A stretch of DNA of 64,000 nucleotides, from contig JAQYWC010000082.1 of assembly GCA_030145245.1 (NCBI GenBank), positions 79,206 through 143,205 of the forward strand. The letters run 5' to 3'. This document shows positions 54,699 through 63,907 of this stretch, one piece after another. This DNA comes from Desulfobacterium sp. Lineage in GTDB: Bacteria; Desulfobacterota; Desulfobacteria; Desulfobacterales; Desulfobacteraceae. The position numbers were made by a program, and so were the translations under genes. The first letter of the stretch is position 1; each line of letters begins with the position of its first letter. A model generated the notes under the pieces. The model was not told the origin of the DNA and ran no database searches. It was given only the letters and a program-made list of their open reading frames with translations.

Positions 54699-55025
54699 AG
54701 AGATAAAAGGAAGTAATCGGATAAAGATTTGCGGTCATTGTTCAAATTAACACAGATTATTAAGGACCACCACGACTATTAAAAAAACCATCACGCCCCC
54801 CCACAAAATTCCGGCTTGGACATCCGGACTGCGAACAGGCCTCCAGCCAGGATTGAAGGCTTTTACAGAAGTTTTACAAACAAAAAACCCGCCGGAACGC
54901 CTTATATAACCGCCTGTTTTACCACTCTTTTTTCTCCCCGTTCCCGGATCGCGTTTTCGCAATAAACGCAACCTGAACAGAGTTCCTCTTGTAATAAAAC
55001 CCTTTCTCAATTATATGACGCAGTT

Positions 55026-58000
55026 ATGAAACGTACAACAGGCAACATCGCCGTGACCGGAATTGCCGGCATATTCCCAGGCGCCCATACCATTGAAAAG
55101 TTTACGGAAAACATCATGACCTGCCACGAAGCAGTCATGGATGTTCCCGACCACCGGTGGATCGTCCCCCCCGACACCATGGTCTCAGACCAGTACCGGC
55201 CCGACACTGCCTCGTCAAAACGGGCGGGACTTGTGGACGATTTCCCCTTTGATCCCAGCGGCTTCACCCTTGACCGGGATCTTCTTTCAGGACTCGACCC
55301 CCTGCACAAGATGGTGCTCCATGCAGGCAGGGAGGCCGTGGCCAACTGCTTTCACGATCAAAAGATCCGGGAGAAAACCGGAGTCATCCTTGCAGCGATC
55401 AGTCTGCCGACCCAGGCCTCGTCCGAGATCTCCCACAGAATCGTGATGGGCGATCCCCGGGGCATTACCCGGGCGGATGCCCTTTCAGCCGGTGTGGTCT
55501 CTGTTCCGGCGGCCCTGCTGGCCAGGGCCATGGGATTTTTCGGTGGATGCTTTACCCTGGATGCCGCCTGCGCCTCTTCCCTCTACGCCATCAAGCTTGC
55601 CTGTGACCGCCTTAACTCGGGCAAGGCAGACATGATGGTGACAGGCGGGGTGTCCCGGCCGGACTCCCTCTACACCCAGGTGGGCTTCACCCAGCTCAAA
55701 GCACTCTCTCCCACCGGACGCTGCGCCCCGTTTGACAAGAGTGCCAACGGCCTGGTGGTTGGCGAGGGATCGGGAATCCTTGTGCTGAAACGGCTGGATG
55801 ACGCAGTTGCCTGCGGGGACAAGATCTGGGGGGTCATCCAGGGAACAGGATGGTCCAACGACATTGAGGGCAATCTGGTGGCACCGGCCTCCGAGGGTCA
55901 GAAACGGGCCATGGCTGCCGCCTTTAAAAACGCGGGCTGGCTGCCCAAAGAGATCCAGCACCTGGAGTGCCACGGTTCCGCCACCCCTGTGGGGGACAAC
56001 ATCGAACTGAACTCCATGAAGACCCTGTGGCAGGAAACGGGCTGCGACCAGGCCCCCTGCGCCATCGGGTCCGTGAAATCCATGACCGGGCATCTGCTGA
56101 CGGCGGCAGGGGCAGCGGGCATGATCAAGACCCTGGTGGCCATGGACGCAAAACGCCTCCCCCCCTCCCTTAATTATTCCGAACCCACAGCTAACAGTCC
56201 CCTTTACACCACCGGGTTCAGGGTCCAGACAGAGGCCTGCTCCTGGGACGCCAAGGTTCGCCGGGCCGGGGTGTCCGCCTTTGGGTTCGGCGGCATCAAC
56301 GGCCATATCCTGGTGGAGGAGTTCAAGCCCGGCAACCCCAGCCAACATTTCCAGCCCGGATCAAGCAAGGAAGAACCATCATCCGATCTTCCCATCGCCA
56401 TTGTGGGCATGGAAACCATCACGGCAACCGCCCCCAACCTGGCCGAATTCAAGGAGCAGGTCCTGGGCGGAAAGACCCCGACACCCAAGTCCCCTGGATC
56501 AAGATGGCGGATATCAGCAGACACCACCCCTTCCCTTCCGGCCATTAACGGCCTGTGGATCGATTCCGTCACCACCCGGCCTGGGGAGTTCCATATTCCG
56601 CCCAACCAGATCCCAGATCTGCTGCCCCAGCACCTGATCATGCTCAAGGCGGCAACCAACGCCCTCAAGGATGCAGGCATTGCTGTCAGGCCCGGAAAGG
56701 ACGAGCACCCCCGCACCCGGTTCGGGGCGGCCGTGGGCATTGAGTTTGACTATGAGGCAACGGATTTCCACCTCCGGTGGCGCAACAGCCATGGGGCCGA
56801 AACCCTCAAAGATGCCCTGGCCCCTCCCCTGACGGCCAACCGCACCCTTGGCGCCCTTGGGGGAATCGTGGCAAGCCGGCTCGCCCGGGAGTTCAAGCTG
56901 GGAGGCCCCTGCTTTACCGTATCGGCCGGGGCTGCATCGGGCATAAAGGCCATTGAGGCGGGAATCGAATCCTTGAGATCCGGGGAGACCGACACCTTTT
57001 TGTGCGGCGCCGTGGACATGGCCGGTGATTGCCGCCAGATCATTCTGGATGCCTGCTTAAAGCCGTTCTCCAACAAGGCCGTTCCCTTTGACAAAACCGC
57101 CAAAGGCACCCTGCCCTCGGAAGGCGCTGCTGCCGTGGTATTGAAAAGGCTTGACCTGGCCCGGAAGGACGGCGACCGGATCTACGGCATCATCAAAGGC
57201 ACCGGGGACGCTTCCGGTGGCGAGATGGCCCATGAAGGCGCTGCCCTGCATCCGGACATGGAAAAGCGCTATGGGGCCTCCCTTGAACAATGCCTGGACA
57301 ATGCCGGGGTTTTGGCCCCCTCCATCGGCCTGTTCGAGGCCCACGGCAGCGCAGATCCACAGGAGGACGCAACCGAGCTCACAGCCCTTACCGGTTTTGA
57401 CCTTTCCTGCGCCCTAGGTTCCGCATCGGCCACCAACGGCGATACACGGTCCGTATCCGGCCTGCTCTCCATGGTAAAGGCCTCCCTTGCCCTGTACCAT
57501 CACATCATTCCCCCGGTGCCCGGCTTTGTTGCCCCGGGAATAGCGATCCCGGCCGAAACCCATCTCCACATCCCCAAAGACCCCTGTTTCTGGGTCCGAA
57601 AGAGTGATGATGAACCGAGACGGGCCTGTGTAGGGGCCATGACCCGGGACGGGGCCGTAAGCCACCTGCTCCTGGAAGAATTTTCCCAAAACCAGGGGTC
57701 CCCCATTTCACCCCCCATAAAAGCCGAACGTCTCAATCCCCTGGGCAGCCAGCAAACAACCCTGATTGTGGTCAGGGCCGGTTCCAGGGACGCCCTCCTG
57801 GCCCAGCTGGAACAGCTCAAGGCCCTCACCCGCACCATGGCCGGGGAATCTGCCGCCGCCATCGGCCGGGCCTGGTTCAGGAAGACCTTGAACCAAACAG
57901 GTCAGGACCCGACCCTCTCCATCATGGCAGCGACCGCCAACAGCCTTGCCAACCTTGTGGATGGCGCAGTGGAAGCGGTGACAAAAAACCGGGAATGCAC

Positions 58001-60842
58001 CATAAAAGGGTTTGAGGGCATTGCATACACCCTTTCGCCCCTGGGTGCCAAGGGCAAGACAGCCTTTCTCTATCCCGGTTCAGGCAACCACTTCCCGGGC
58101 ATGGGCCGTGCTGTTGGCGCCCTGTTCCCGGAGATCCTGGATGCCATCGAAGAAAAGGGAGCCTCCCTTGACAAGCAGGTACAGCCCGCCCTCTATTACC
58201 CCCAACGCCTCAACTGGGAGGCCGGGTGGCAGAACCAGGCCATGGACAAGATCAAGTCCCATGCCCACAACATGATCTACGGCCAGGTCTTTTTCGGCAA
58301 CCTCATGACCCGGGTGGCGGAGAAATTCAACCTGAGGCCCCAGGCCGGCATCGGTCACAGCCTTGGAGAAACCGCCTCCCTCTTTTCCCTTGGGGTCTGG
58401 AACGACCCAAAGGAGATGCTCAACCGCATGGAGGCATCGGATCTCTTCACCCAAAAGCTTGCAGGCGATTTCACGGCAGCTGCCAGGGTGTGGAACCTGG
58501 CACCCGGGGAGACGCCCCAATGGAGCGTTGCGGCCGTGAACCGGAGCCGCGGCGAGGTGGAAGCGGAACTTAAACACCATGACCGGCTCTATCTCCTCAT
58601 CGTCAACACCCCCAATGAGACCGTGATCGGCGGCAGCCGGGACCAGGTGGAAAGCTTCATCAAAAACACCGGGTGCGGTGCCATGTTCCTGGACGGTGTG
58701 GTGACCGTGCACTGCCCGGTGGCAGAGCCGTGCAAACAGGAATACCTTGACCTGCACAGGTTCGAGTGCACCCCGCCCCGTGATATCGACTTCTACTCCT
58801 GCAGCCGGGCCCGGCGGTATCTTCCGGAAACCGAGGCAACGGCCGGCTCCATCCTGGGCCAGGCCCTTACCGGGTTTGATTACGTAAAGCTGATCAACCA
58901 GGCCTGGGATGACGGCATCCGGGTCTTTGTTGAAATGGGCCCGGGCTCATCCTGCACCCGGGCGGTGAAACAGATCCTCAAAGAAAAGGAGCACCTGGTG
59001 CTCTCCTTGTCCGAAACCAGCGGTAACGACCATGGGGTGCTTTTAAGAGGCCTTGCAACCCTGGCGGCCCACGGCCTGGAGCCGGATCTTGCCCCCTTGT
59101 ATCCGGCGGACAAGGATAAACACATTGAACCGGTTGCCCATGAACTGACCCTTGCCACAGGCAGGTCGGTCATCGGTTCAAGGGAGATTGCAGGCAATAA
59201 TGCGCCAGTGAAAAAAACAAAACCACTGAACAACGTTACAAAGAAAAGCCCCGTGCAACCGCCCGTTGCCGCGGAGATAAAGCCGGAGCCACTCAACGGC
59301 AAGGTTTATGCGGATGGAATAAAGCAGACGACACCGCCCGGCAAGACGGTTGCCGAAAATGTAACGGAAGAAACACGGCCCGCCAGCGCAAAGTCCCATG
59401 AACCGCTGATGGACTCAGCCCGTTTGACGGCCAAGGCCCATGAATCCTTTTTAGCCCTGACCCAGGAGAACATGAAGGCCTGTGAGGAGCAGTTTGCAGC
59501 CCTTGCACGGGCGGCGGCAGGGGGTGCCGAGCCTCCGGCAACCGGACCGGCACAGGACTTCCAGGCAACCGAGCCTGTACAAGAGCCCCCGGCAACCATG
59601 CCTGCCCAAGGGTTATTCCCGGAACCTGAAAACCCGGTGAAGCCGATGTTTGACCGGACCATGTGCATGGAGTTTGCCACGGGCCTGGCAGGCAATGTCC
59701 TTGGCGATCCGTTCAAGATCATCGACACCTATCCCGTGCGGGTGAGACTTCCGGGTGAACCCCTGATGCTGGTGGACAGGATCATGGATATCCAGGGGGA
59801 GATGCTCTCTCTGAACGCAGGAAAGATCGTCACCCAGCACGATGTCATGCCTTCCGCCTGGTACCTTGACGGTGACAAGGCGCCTGTCTCCATCACCATC
59901 GAAGCGGGCCAGGCGGATCTTTTCCTCTGCTCCTGGCTCGGCATCGACCATGTTGTCAAGGGCAAACGAAGGTATCGCCTCCTGGATGCAAGGGTCACCT
60001 TCCACCGGGATCTTCCCCGGCCCGGCGAGACCATAGAGTACCACATCGAGATCGACCGGTTCCTGAAGCAGGGGGATGTCTACCTCTTCTTTTTCCACTA
60101 CGAAGGGTACATCAACGATGAACTCCTCATCTCCATGAGAGACGGATGCGCCGGGTTCTTTACCCTGGAGGAGGTTGCCAACTCCGGGGGAATCATCCTG
60201 AAACCCGAGGACAAGGAAAGGGTAACCCCTGAGGCACCCTTTGTTTCCCCCATCCCGGTCACCCGGGAGAGCTATTCCGACGCAAGGATCGAGGCCCTGC
60301 GCCAGGGCGACCTTGAAACCGGCTTTGGAACCAGGTTCAGGGGAATGAGACTCGGAAAGCACCTGCGGCTGCCGGGGGGCCGGATGCACCTTTTGGACCG
60401 GGTCACCGACATCGATCCCACCGGGGGCAGGTTCGGCCTTGGTCTTATCACCGCCGAAGCCGACATCCGGCCGGATCACTGGTTTCTCACCTGCCACTTT
60501 ACAGATGACATGGTCATGCCGGGAACCCTGATGTATGAATGCTGCGCCCATACCCTGAGGATATTTACCCAAAGAATGGGATGGGTGTCGGACAGGGATG
60601 ATGTTCATTACGATGTCATCCCGGGAATAGAGAGCGACCTCAAGTGCCGGGGTCCTGTGACGGTGGACACAAAAAAAGCCGGGTACGAAATAGAGATAAA
60701 AGAGATCGGGTACGGTCCCGAACCCTATGTGATTGCCGACGCCCACATGTTTTCGGACAACCACAGGATCGTCCTTTACAAAAATATGGGATTGAAAATT
60801 GCGGGACTCTCCCGCCAAGAAATTGAAAGGATCTGGAGCTAA
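55026..60842 (+). CDS. PfaC-like secondary-lipid synthase subunit (KS-CLF-AT-DH-DH)
   Basis: A 1938-residue megasynthase. KS (about 1-430) has Cys182 (DAACASS), His316 (HGSATPVGD) and His356 (SMTGH). A second KS-like domain (about 455-880) has Ala636 where Cys should be (VSAGAAS), so it is a chain-length factor. An acyltransferase (about 1000-1300) carries Ser1112 in GHSLGE. After a low-complexity linker (1370-1530), two FabA-like dehydratases follow (DH1 with His1605; DH2 with His1824 in HFTDDMVMPG). The order matches PUFA-synthase PfaC/myxobacterial Pfa3, without its terminal acyltransferase. No acyl-carrier domain is present, so an ACP must come in trans. It overlaps into oleA (7 bases apart). 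Confidence 0.92.
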   Translation: MKRTTGNIAVTGIAGIFPGAHTIEKFTENIMTCHEAVMDVPDHRWIVPPDTMVSDQYRPDTASSKRAGLVDDFPFDPSGFTLDRDLLSGLDPLHKMVLHAGREAVANCFHDQKIREKTGVILAAISLPTQASSEISHRIVMGDPRGITRADALSAGVVSVPAALLARAMGFFGGCFTLDAACASSLYAIKLACDRLNSGKADMMVTGGVSRPDSLYTQVGFTQLKALSPTGRCAPFDKSANGLVVGEGSGILVLKRLDDAVACGDKIWGVIQGTGWSNDIEGNLVAPASEGQKRAMAAAFKNAGWLPKEIQHLECHGSATPVGDNIELNSMKTLWQETGCDQAPCAIGSVKSMTGHLLTAAGAAGMIKTLVAMDAKRLPPSLNYSEPTANSPLYTTGFRVQTEACSWDAKVRRAGVSAFGFGGINGHILVEEFKPGNPSQHFQPGSSKEEPSSDLPIAIVGMETITATAPNLAEFKEQVLGGKTPTPKSPGSRWRISADTTPSLPAINGLWIDSVTTRPGEFHIPPNQIPDLLPQHLIMLKAATNALKDAGIAVRPGKDEHPRTRFGAAVGIEFDYEATDFHLRWRNSHGAETLKDALAPPLTANRTLGALGGIVASRLAREFKLGGPCFTVSAGAASGIKAIEAGIESLRSGETDTFLCGAVDMAGDCRQIILDACLKPFSNKAVPFDKTAKGTLPSEGAAAVVLKRLDLARKDGDRIYGIIKGTGDASGGEMAHEGAALHPDMEKRYGASLEQCLDNAGVLAPSIGLFEAHGSADPQEDATELTALTGFDLSCALGSASATNGDTRSVSGLLSMVKASLALYHHIIPPVPGFVAPGIAIPAETHLHIPKDPCFWVRKSDDEPRRACVGAMTRDGAVSHLLLEEFSQNQGSPISPPIKAERLNPLGSQQTTLIVVRAGSRDALLAQLEQLKALTRTMAGESAAAIGRAWFRKTLNQTGQDPTLSIMAATANSLANLVDGAVEAVTKNRECTIKGFEGIAYTLSPLGAKGKTAFLYPGSGNHFPGMGRAVGALFPEILDAIEEKGASLDKQVQPALYYPQRLNWEAGWQNQAMDKIKSHAHNMIYGQVFFGNLMTRVAEKFNLRPQAGIGHSLGETASLFSLGVWNDPKEMLNRMEASDLFTQKLAGDFTAAARVWNLAPGETPQWSVAAVNRSRGEVEAELKHHDRLYLLIVNTPNETVIGGSRDQVESFIKNTGCGAMFLDGVVTVHCPVAEPCKQEYLDLHRFECTPPRDIDFYSCSRARRYLPETEATAGSILGQALTGFDYVKLINQAWDDGIRVFVEMGPGSSCTRAVKQILKEKEHLVLSLSETSGNDHGVLLRGLATLAAHGLEPDLAPLYPADKDKHIEPVAHELTLATGRSVIGSREIAGNNAPVKKTKPLNNVTKKSPVQPPVAAEIKPEPLNGKVYADGIKQTTPPGKTVAENVTEETRPASAKSHEPLMDSARLTAKAHESFLALTQENMKACEEQFAALARAAAGGAEPPATGPAQDFQATEPVQEPPATMPAQGLFPEPENPVKPMFDRTMCMEFATGLAGNVLGDPFKIIDTYPVRVRLPGEPLMLVDRIMDIQGEMLSLNAGKIVTQHDVMPSAWYLDGDKAPVSITIEAGQADLFLCSWLGIDHVVKGKRRYRLLDARVTFHRDLPRPGETIEYHIEIDRFLKQGDVYLFFFHYEGYINDELLISMRDGCAGFFTLEEVANSGGIILKPEDKERVTPEAPFVSPIPVTRESYSDARIEALRQGDLETGFGTRFRGMRLGKHLRLPGGRMHLLDRVTDIDPTGGRFGLGLITAEADIRPDHWFLTCHFTDDMVMPGTLMYECCAHTLRIFTQRMGWVSDRDDVHYDVIPGIESDLKCRGPVTVDTKKAGYEIEIKEIGYGPEPYVIADAHMFSDNHRIVLYKNMGLKIAGLSRQEIERIWS

Positions 60843-60848
60843 CTCGAC

Positions 60849-61901
60849 ATGAAATACTCAAAGGTATTTATCGATACGATTGGTTATGAACTTGCCCCCC
60901 ACGTGGTCACAACGGACGAGCTCGAGGCGAGGCTTGCGCCCTTTTACGACGCTGTTGGGTTTGGAAAAGGCCAGCTGCTGGCCCTGACCGGCATCAAGGA
61001 GAGGCGGTTCTGGGATGTGGAACACACCCTGGCTGAGGGCTCGGCCAAGGCCGGCCGGAAAGCCATCGAGGCGGCGGGCATCACCCCGGACCAGGTGGAA
61101 AGCGTGGTGTTCTGCGGCGTTGGAAGGGACGGATTTGAACCGGCAACGGCCTGTGCCGTGGCAGACGCGCTCAAGGTCAGCCCCACCGCCCATATATACG
61201 ATGTTTCAAACGCCTGCCTCGGCGTGATCTCCGGCATGGTCCAGGTTGCCAATGAGATCGAGCTTGGACACATCAAGGCCGGCCTTGTGGTCTCCTGCGA
61301 GACCGCCCGGCAGATCGTCGACGCAACCATTGATGAGATCAACCGGAATAAGGAGATCGACTTCTATAAAAAAACCATCGCCACCATGACAGGGGGGGCC
61401 GGGGCCTGCGCCGTTCTGCTCACGGACGGCACCCTTGGCAACGACAGCGTCCAGCGCCACGCCCTGAAAGGCGGGGTGGTCAAGCAGGCCAACCAGTTCC
61501 ATGACCTGTGCCGCTGGACCTTTGAGGAGCCGGGCATGCCCACCAACTCCAGGGTTATCATGCGCACCGATGCCCACGGGGTGCTCGAGAACGGGCTTGC
61601 CCTTGCAAAGGAGACCTTTGCCCTGTTCAAAAAGGAGTTGAACCTGCCCCAGGGAAAGCCGGACAAGTTCATCTGCCACCAGGTGGGATCCACACACCAG
61701 CAGCTGTTCCATCAGGCCATCGGGATCAAAAAGGATCAGGATTACGCCACCTTTCCCTTTCTCGGCAACATCGGCACGGTATCCCTTCCCATTACAGCGG
61801 CCATTGCCGATGAGCGGGGCTTTCTACAGCCCGGGGACTATGTGGGATTTCTCGGAATAGGATCAGGACTTAACTGTCTCATGATGGGGGTAGAATGGTA
61901 A
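60849..61901 (+). CDS. oleA: OleA-type thiolase (head-to-head acyl condensation)
   Basis: A 350-residue KAS III/thiolase-fold enzyme. GIKERRFW, the Cys in SNACLGVI (Cys123), His277 (ICHQVG) and FLGNIGTVSLP (Asn) form the thiolase set; Glu97 in GFEPA sits exactly 26 residues before the Cys, as the proton-abstracting Glu117 does relative to Cys143 in Xanthomonas OleA. That Glu distinguishes OleA from FabH. It joins two fatty acyl-CoAs into a 2-alkyl-3-ketoacid. It starts 6 bases after the pfaC-like stop and overlaps oleB by 7 bases. Confidence 0.92.
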   Translation: MKYSKVFIDTIGYELAPHVVTTDELEARLAPFYDAVGFGKGQLLALTGIKERRFWDVEHTLAEGSAKAGRKAIEAAGITPDQVESVVFCGVGRDGFEPATACAVADALKVSPTAHIYDVSNACLGVISGMVQVANEIELGHIKAGLVVSCETARQIVDATIDEINRNKEIDFYKKTIATMTGGAGACAVLLTDGTLGNDSVQRHALKGGVVKQANQFHDLCRWTFEEPGMPTNSRVIMRTDAHGVLENGLALAKETFALFKKELNLPQGKPDKFICHQVGSTHQQLFHQAIGIKKDQDYATFPFLGNIGTVSLPITAAIADERGFLQPGDYVGFLGIGSGLNCLMMGVEW

Positions 61902-62809
61902 CAAGAACGATCAACAACACGGAAACAAGCACTAAAGACTTTGACCACCTCTATCCCTTTGACGGGAATTTCCAAACCGTCAACGGCCATGAGCTCCACT
62001 ACCTGGACGAAGGCAAAGGAAAACCCGTGGTCATGGTCCACGGCAACCCCACCTGGTCCTTTTATTTCAGGCGCCTTGTCACGGATCTCTCCCGGGACCA
62101 CCGGGTCATCGTGCCGGACCACATTGGGTGCGGCCTGTCGGACAAGCCGTCGGCCGGGGACTACCCCTACACCCTTGAGCGGCGGGTCAAGGACCTTGAC
62201 ACCCTGATCAAAAGCCTGGACCTTAAAGAAAAAATCACCCTCATCGTCCACGACTGGGGGGGAATGATCGGCTCTGCCTGGGCCCTTGACAACCTGGACA
62301 GGATCGACAAAATCGTTGTGACCAACACGTCAGGGTTCCACCTGCCAAAGGCAAAACGGTTTCCCCTGAGGCTCTGGCTGCTCAAGTATCTGAGGCTGTT
62401 TGCCGTTCCCGCAGTACTCGGCCTGAACGTTTTTTCAAGGGCGGCCCTGTATATGGCACCCGGAAAGCCCCTTTCCGGGGATGTGAAAAAGGGGCTCACC
62501 GCACCCTACAACTCCTGGAAAAACAGGATTGCCACCCTGCGGTTTGTCCAGGATATCCCCCTCTCCCCTGAAGATCCGAGCTACGATCTGGTCAACCGGG
62601 TGGACACCCACCTCAACCGCCTTGAAAACCGGCCCATGATGATCCTCTGGGGAAAACACGATTTTGTCTTTGACATCCCGTTTCTGGACGAGTGGAAACG
62701 CAGGTTTCCCAAGGCCAGGCTCCATTTTTTTGAGGATGCAGGCCACTATCTTTTTGAGGATAAGCCCGAAGAGACAACGGATCTTATCAGGGATTTTCTC
62801 ACAACCTAG
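61895..62809 (+). CDS. oleB: OleB-type alpha/beta hydrolase
   Basis: A 304-residue haloalkane-dehalogenase-like hydrolase. Asp120 is the nucleophile (VHDWGG), with HGNPTWSF (oxyanion/halide region), DHIGCGLSDKP, SWKNRIATLRFVQDIPL, and the late His in FEDAGHYLFED. These segments match the OleB family, which decarboxylates beta-lactones to cis-olefins. The gene overlaps oleA by 7 bases. OleC (beta-lactone synthetase) and OleD (ketone reductase) are not in the window. Confidence 0.9.
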   Translation: MVTRTINNTETSTKDFDHLYPFDGNFQTVNGHELHYLDEGKGKPVVMVHGNPTWSFYFRRLVTDLSRDHRVIVPDHIGCGLSDKPSAGDYPYTLERRVKDLDTLIKSLDLKEKITLIVHDWGGMIGSAWALDNLDRIDKIVVTNTSGFHLPKAKRFPLRLWLLKYLRLFAVPAVLGLNVFSRAALYMAPGKPLSGDVKKGLTAPYNSWKNRIATLRFVQDIPLSPEDPSYDLVNRVDTHLNRLENRPMMILWGKHDFVFDIPFLDEWKRRFPKARLHFFEDAGHYLFEDKPEETTDLIRDFLTT

Positions 62810-62941
62810 GACGCTTATATCTGATATTTCATCTTTTTTTATCCATATGCTTTTAAAGTTCACGCTTGAATGATATGGATACTATTTTTTAAAATATAGA
62901 TTCCAGTATCATGAATACCAATAAGGTTAGGAGTAAAAAAG

Positions 62942-63508
62942 ATGCCCAAGGCGTGTGATTTGAAAAAAGGGAACGTTGTGGAGATAAACAGCGACGTATA
63001 CATGGTAAAACATATCGATGTGAAATCTCCCTCGGCAAGGGGGGCTGCCACCCTTTATAAGGTCAGGTTCAACAATGTCAGGACCAAACAGAAGCATGAA
63101 GAGACCTTTAAGGGCAATGACATGCTCACCGGGGCGGATATCCTGAGAAAGCCGGTGCAGTATCTCTATCCCGACGGCAACCTCCATGTATTCATGGACA
63201 CCGAAGAGTATTCCCAGTACATGATCTCCGAAGATGCCATCGAAGATGAACTTGCCTGGATCTCAGACGACATGGAAGGCCTCATTGCCATGATCATCGA
63301 TGACACCATGGTATCCGTTGAAATCCCCAAGACTCTTGTGCTTGAACTAGCTGAAACAGCCCCCGGAATCAAGGGGGCAAGCGCATCGGCCCGGACCAAA
63401 CCGGCCACCCTTTCCAATGGCGTTGAGATACAGGTCCCGGAATATCTTGAGCCGGGCGAGATGATCAAGATCAATACGGAAACAAAGAAGTACATGTCCA
63501 AGGCCTGA
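62942..63508 (+). CDS. yeiP: elongation factor P-like protein (YeiP/EfpL)
   Basis: A 188-residue three-domain EF-P relative. SPSARGAATLYKVRFNNVRT in domain I places Arg near residue 33, where canonical EF-P has the modifiable lysine; the C-terminal AETAPGIKGASASAR and EYLEPGEMIKINTETKKYM motifs are of the YeiP subgroup. It relieves ribosome stalling at difficult (proline-rich) peptides. Coding is separate from ole genes, 132 bases away. Confidence 0.9.
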   Translation: MPKACDLKKGNVVEINSDVYMVKHIDVKSPSARGAATLYKVRFNNVRTKQKHEETFKGNDMLTGADILRKPVQYLYPDGNLHVFMDTEEYSQYMISEDAIEDELAWISDDMEGLIAMIIDDTMVSVEIPKTLVLELAETAPGIKGASASARTKPATLSNGVEIQVPEYLEPGEMIKINTETKKYMSKA

Positions 63509-63534
63509 TCCCAAAGCCTTACCCAAGCCGCGAT

Positions 63535-63557
63535 CCAAGGCCTCTCCCGGGCCTTGG
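63535..63557 (+). terminator. hairpin after the EfpL gene
   Basis: CCAAGGCC (63535-63542) and GGCCTTGG (63550-63557) form a perfect 8-base stem with a 7-base loop 27 bases after the stop. No T run follows, so it may be a Rho-assisted or processed 3' end. Confidence 0.5.
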
Positions 63558-63819
63558 ACCATGGTTCTTCCAGCAGCCCTTATCCTCCCCCACAGTAAAA
63601 TGACAGTTACAGAAATAGTGTTACCCATTGACACAACCGGACACCCCCATTGGGTCACATTGCCCCCTCCCCTCCCCGGGATTAAAAAGCAGTTTGCCCA
63701 GGCTATCCCCGGGAACAATAATTATCCACCTGAATTTAATTCACTTTCCGCTCTCATTTCAACCCCTTACCCAATCACATCAAAACAAACGGACAAATTT
63801 AAAGCCGAAAAGGACACTC

Positions 63820-63835
63820 TGGCCCTGTTCTTGCT
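63820..63835 (+). promoter_or_regulatory. sigma-54-type promoter for the alcohol dehydrogenase gene
   Basis: TGGCCC-TGTTC-TTGCT: the invariant GG (63821-63822) and GC (63833-63834) are spaced exactly 10 bases apart, as in the sigma-54 consensus. The gene start is 74 bases downstream. The 300 bases between EfpL and this site hold no supported gene (the 93-codon frame there is proline/serine-rich noise). Confidence 0.65.
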
Positions 63836-63907
63836 TTTATAGTCAATCAAGTTCAAGCAATGTTAATTTTAGTCAATAACGAACAAACTTTAATAAGGAG
63901 CATGAAC

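Noticed and set aside
54747..55010. An 87-codon minus-strand frame with a hydrophobic end in the aldehyde dehydrogenase-pfaC gap
   Set aside because: TTG start without a ribosome site, low-complexity basic N-terminus, and no sign of a conserved family.
63561..63842. A 93-codon plus-strand frame between EfpL and the alcohol dehydrogenase gene
   Set aside because: No ribosome site, noise-like Pro/Ser-rich composition, and it overlaps the sigma-54-like promoter.
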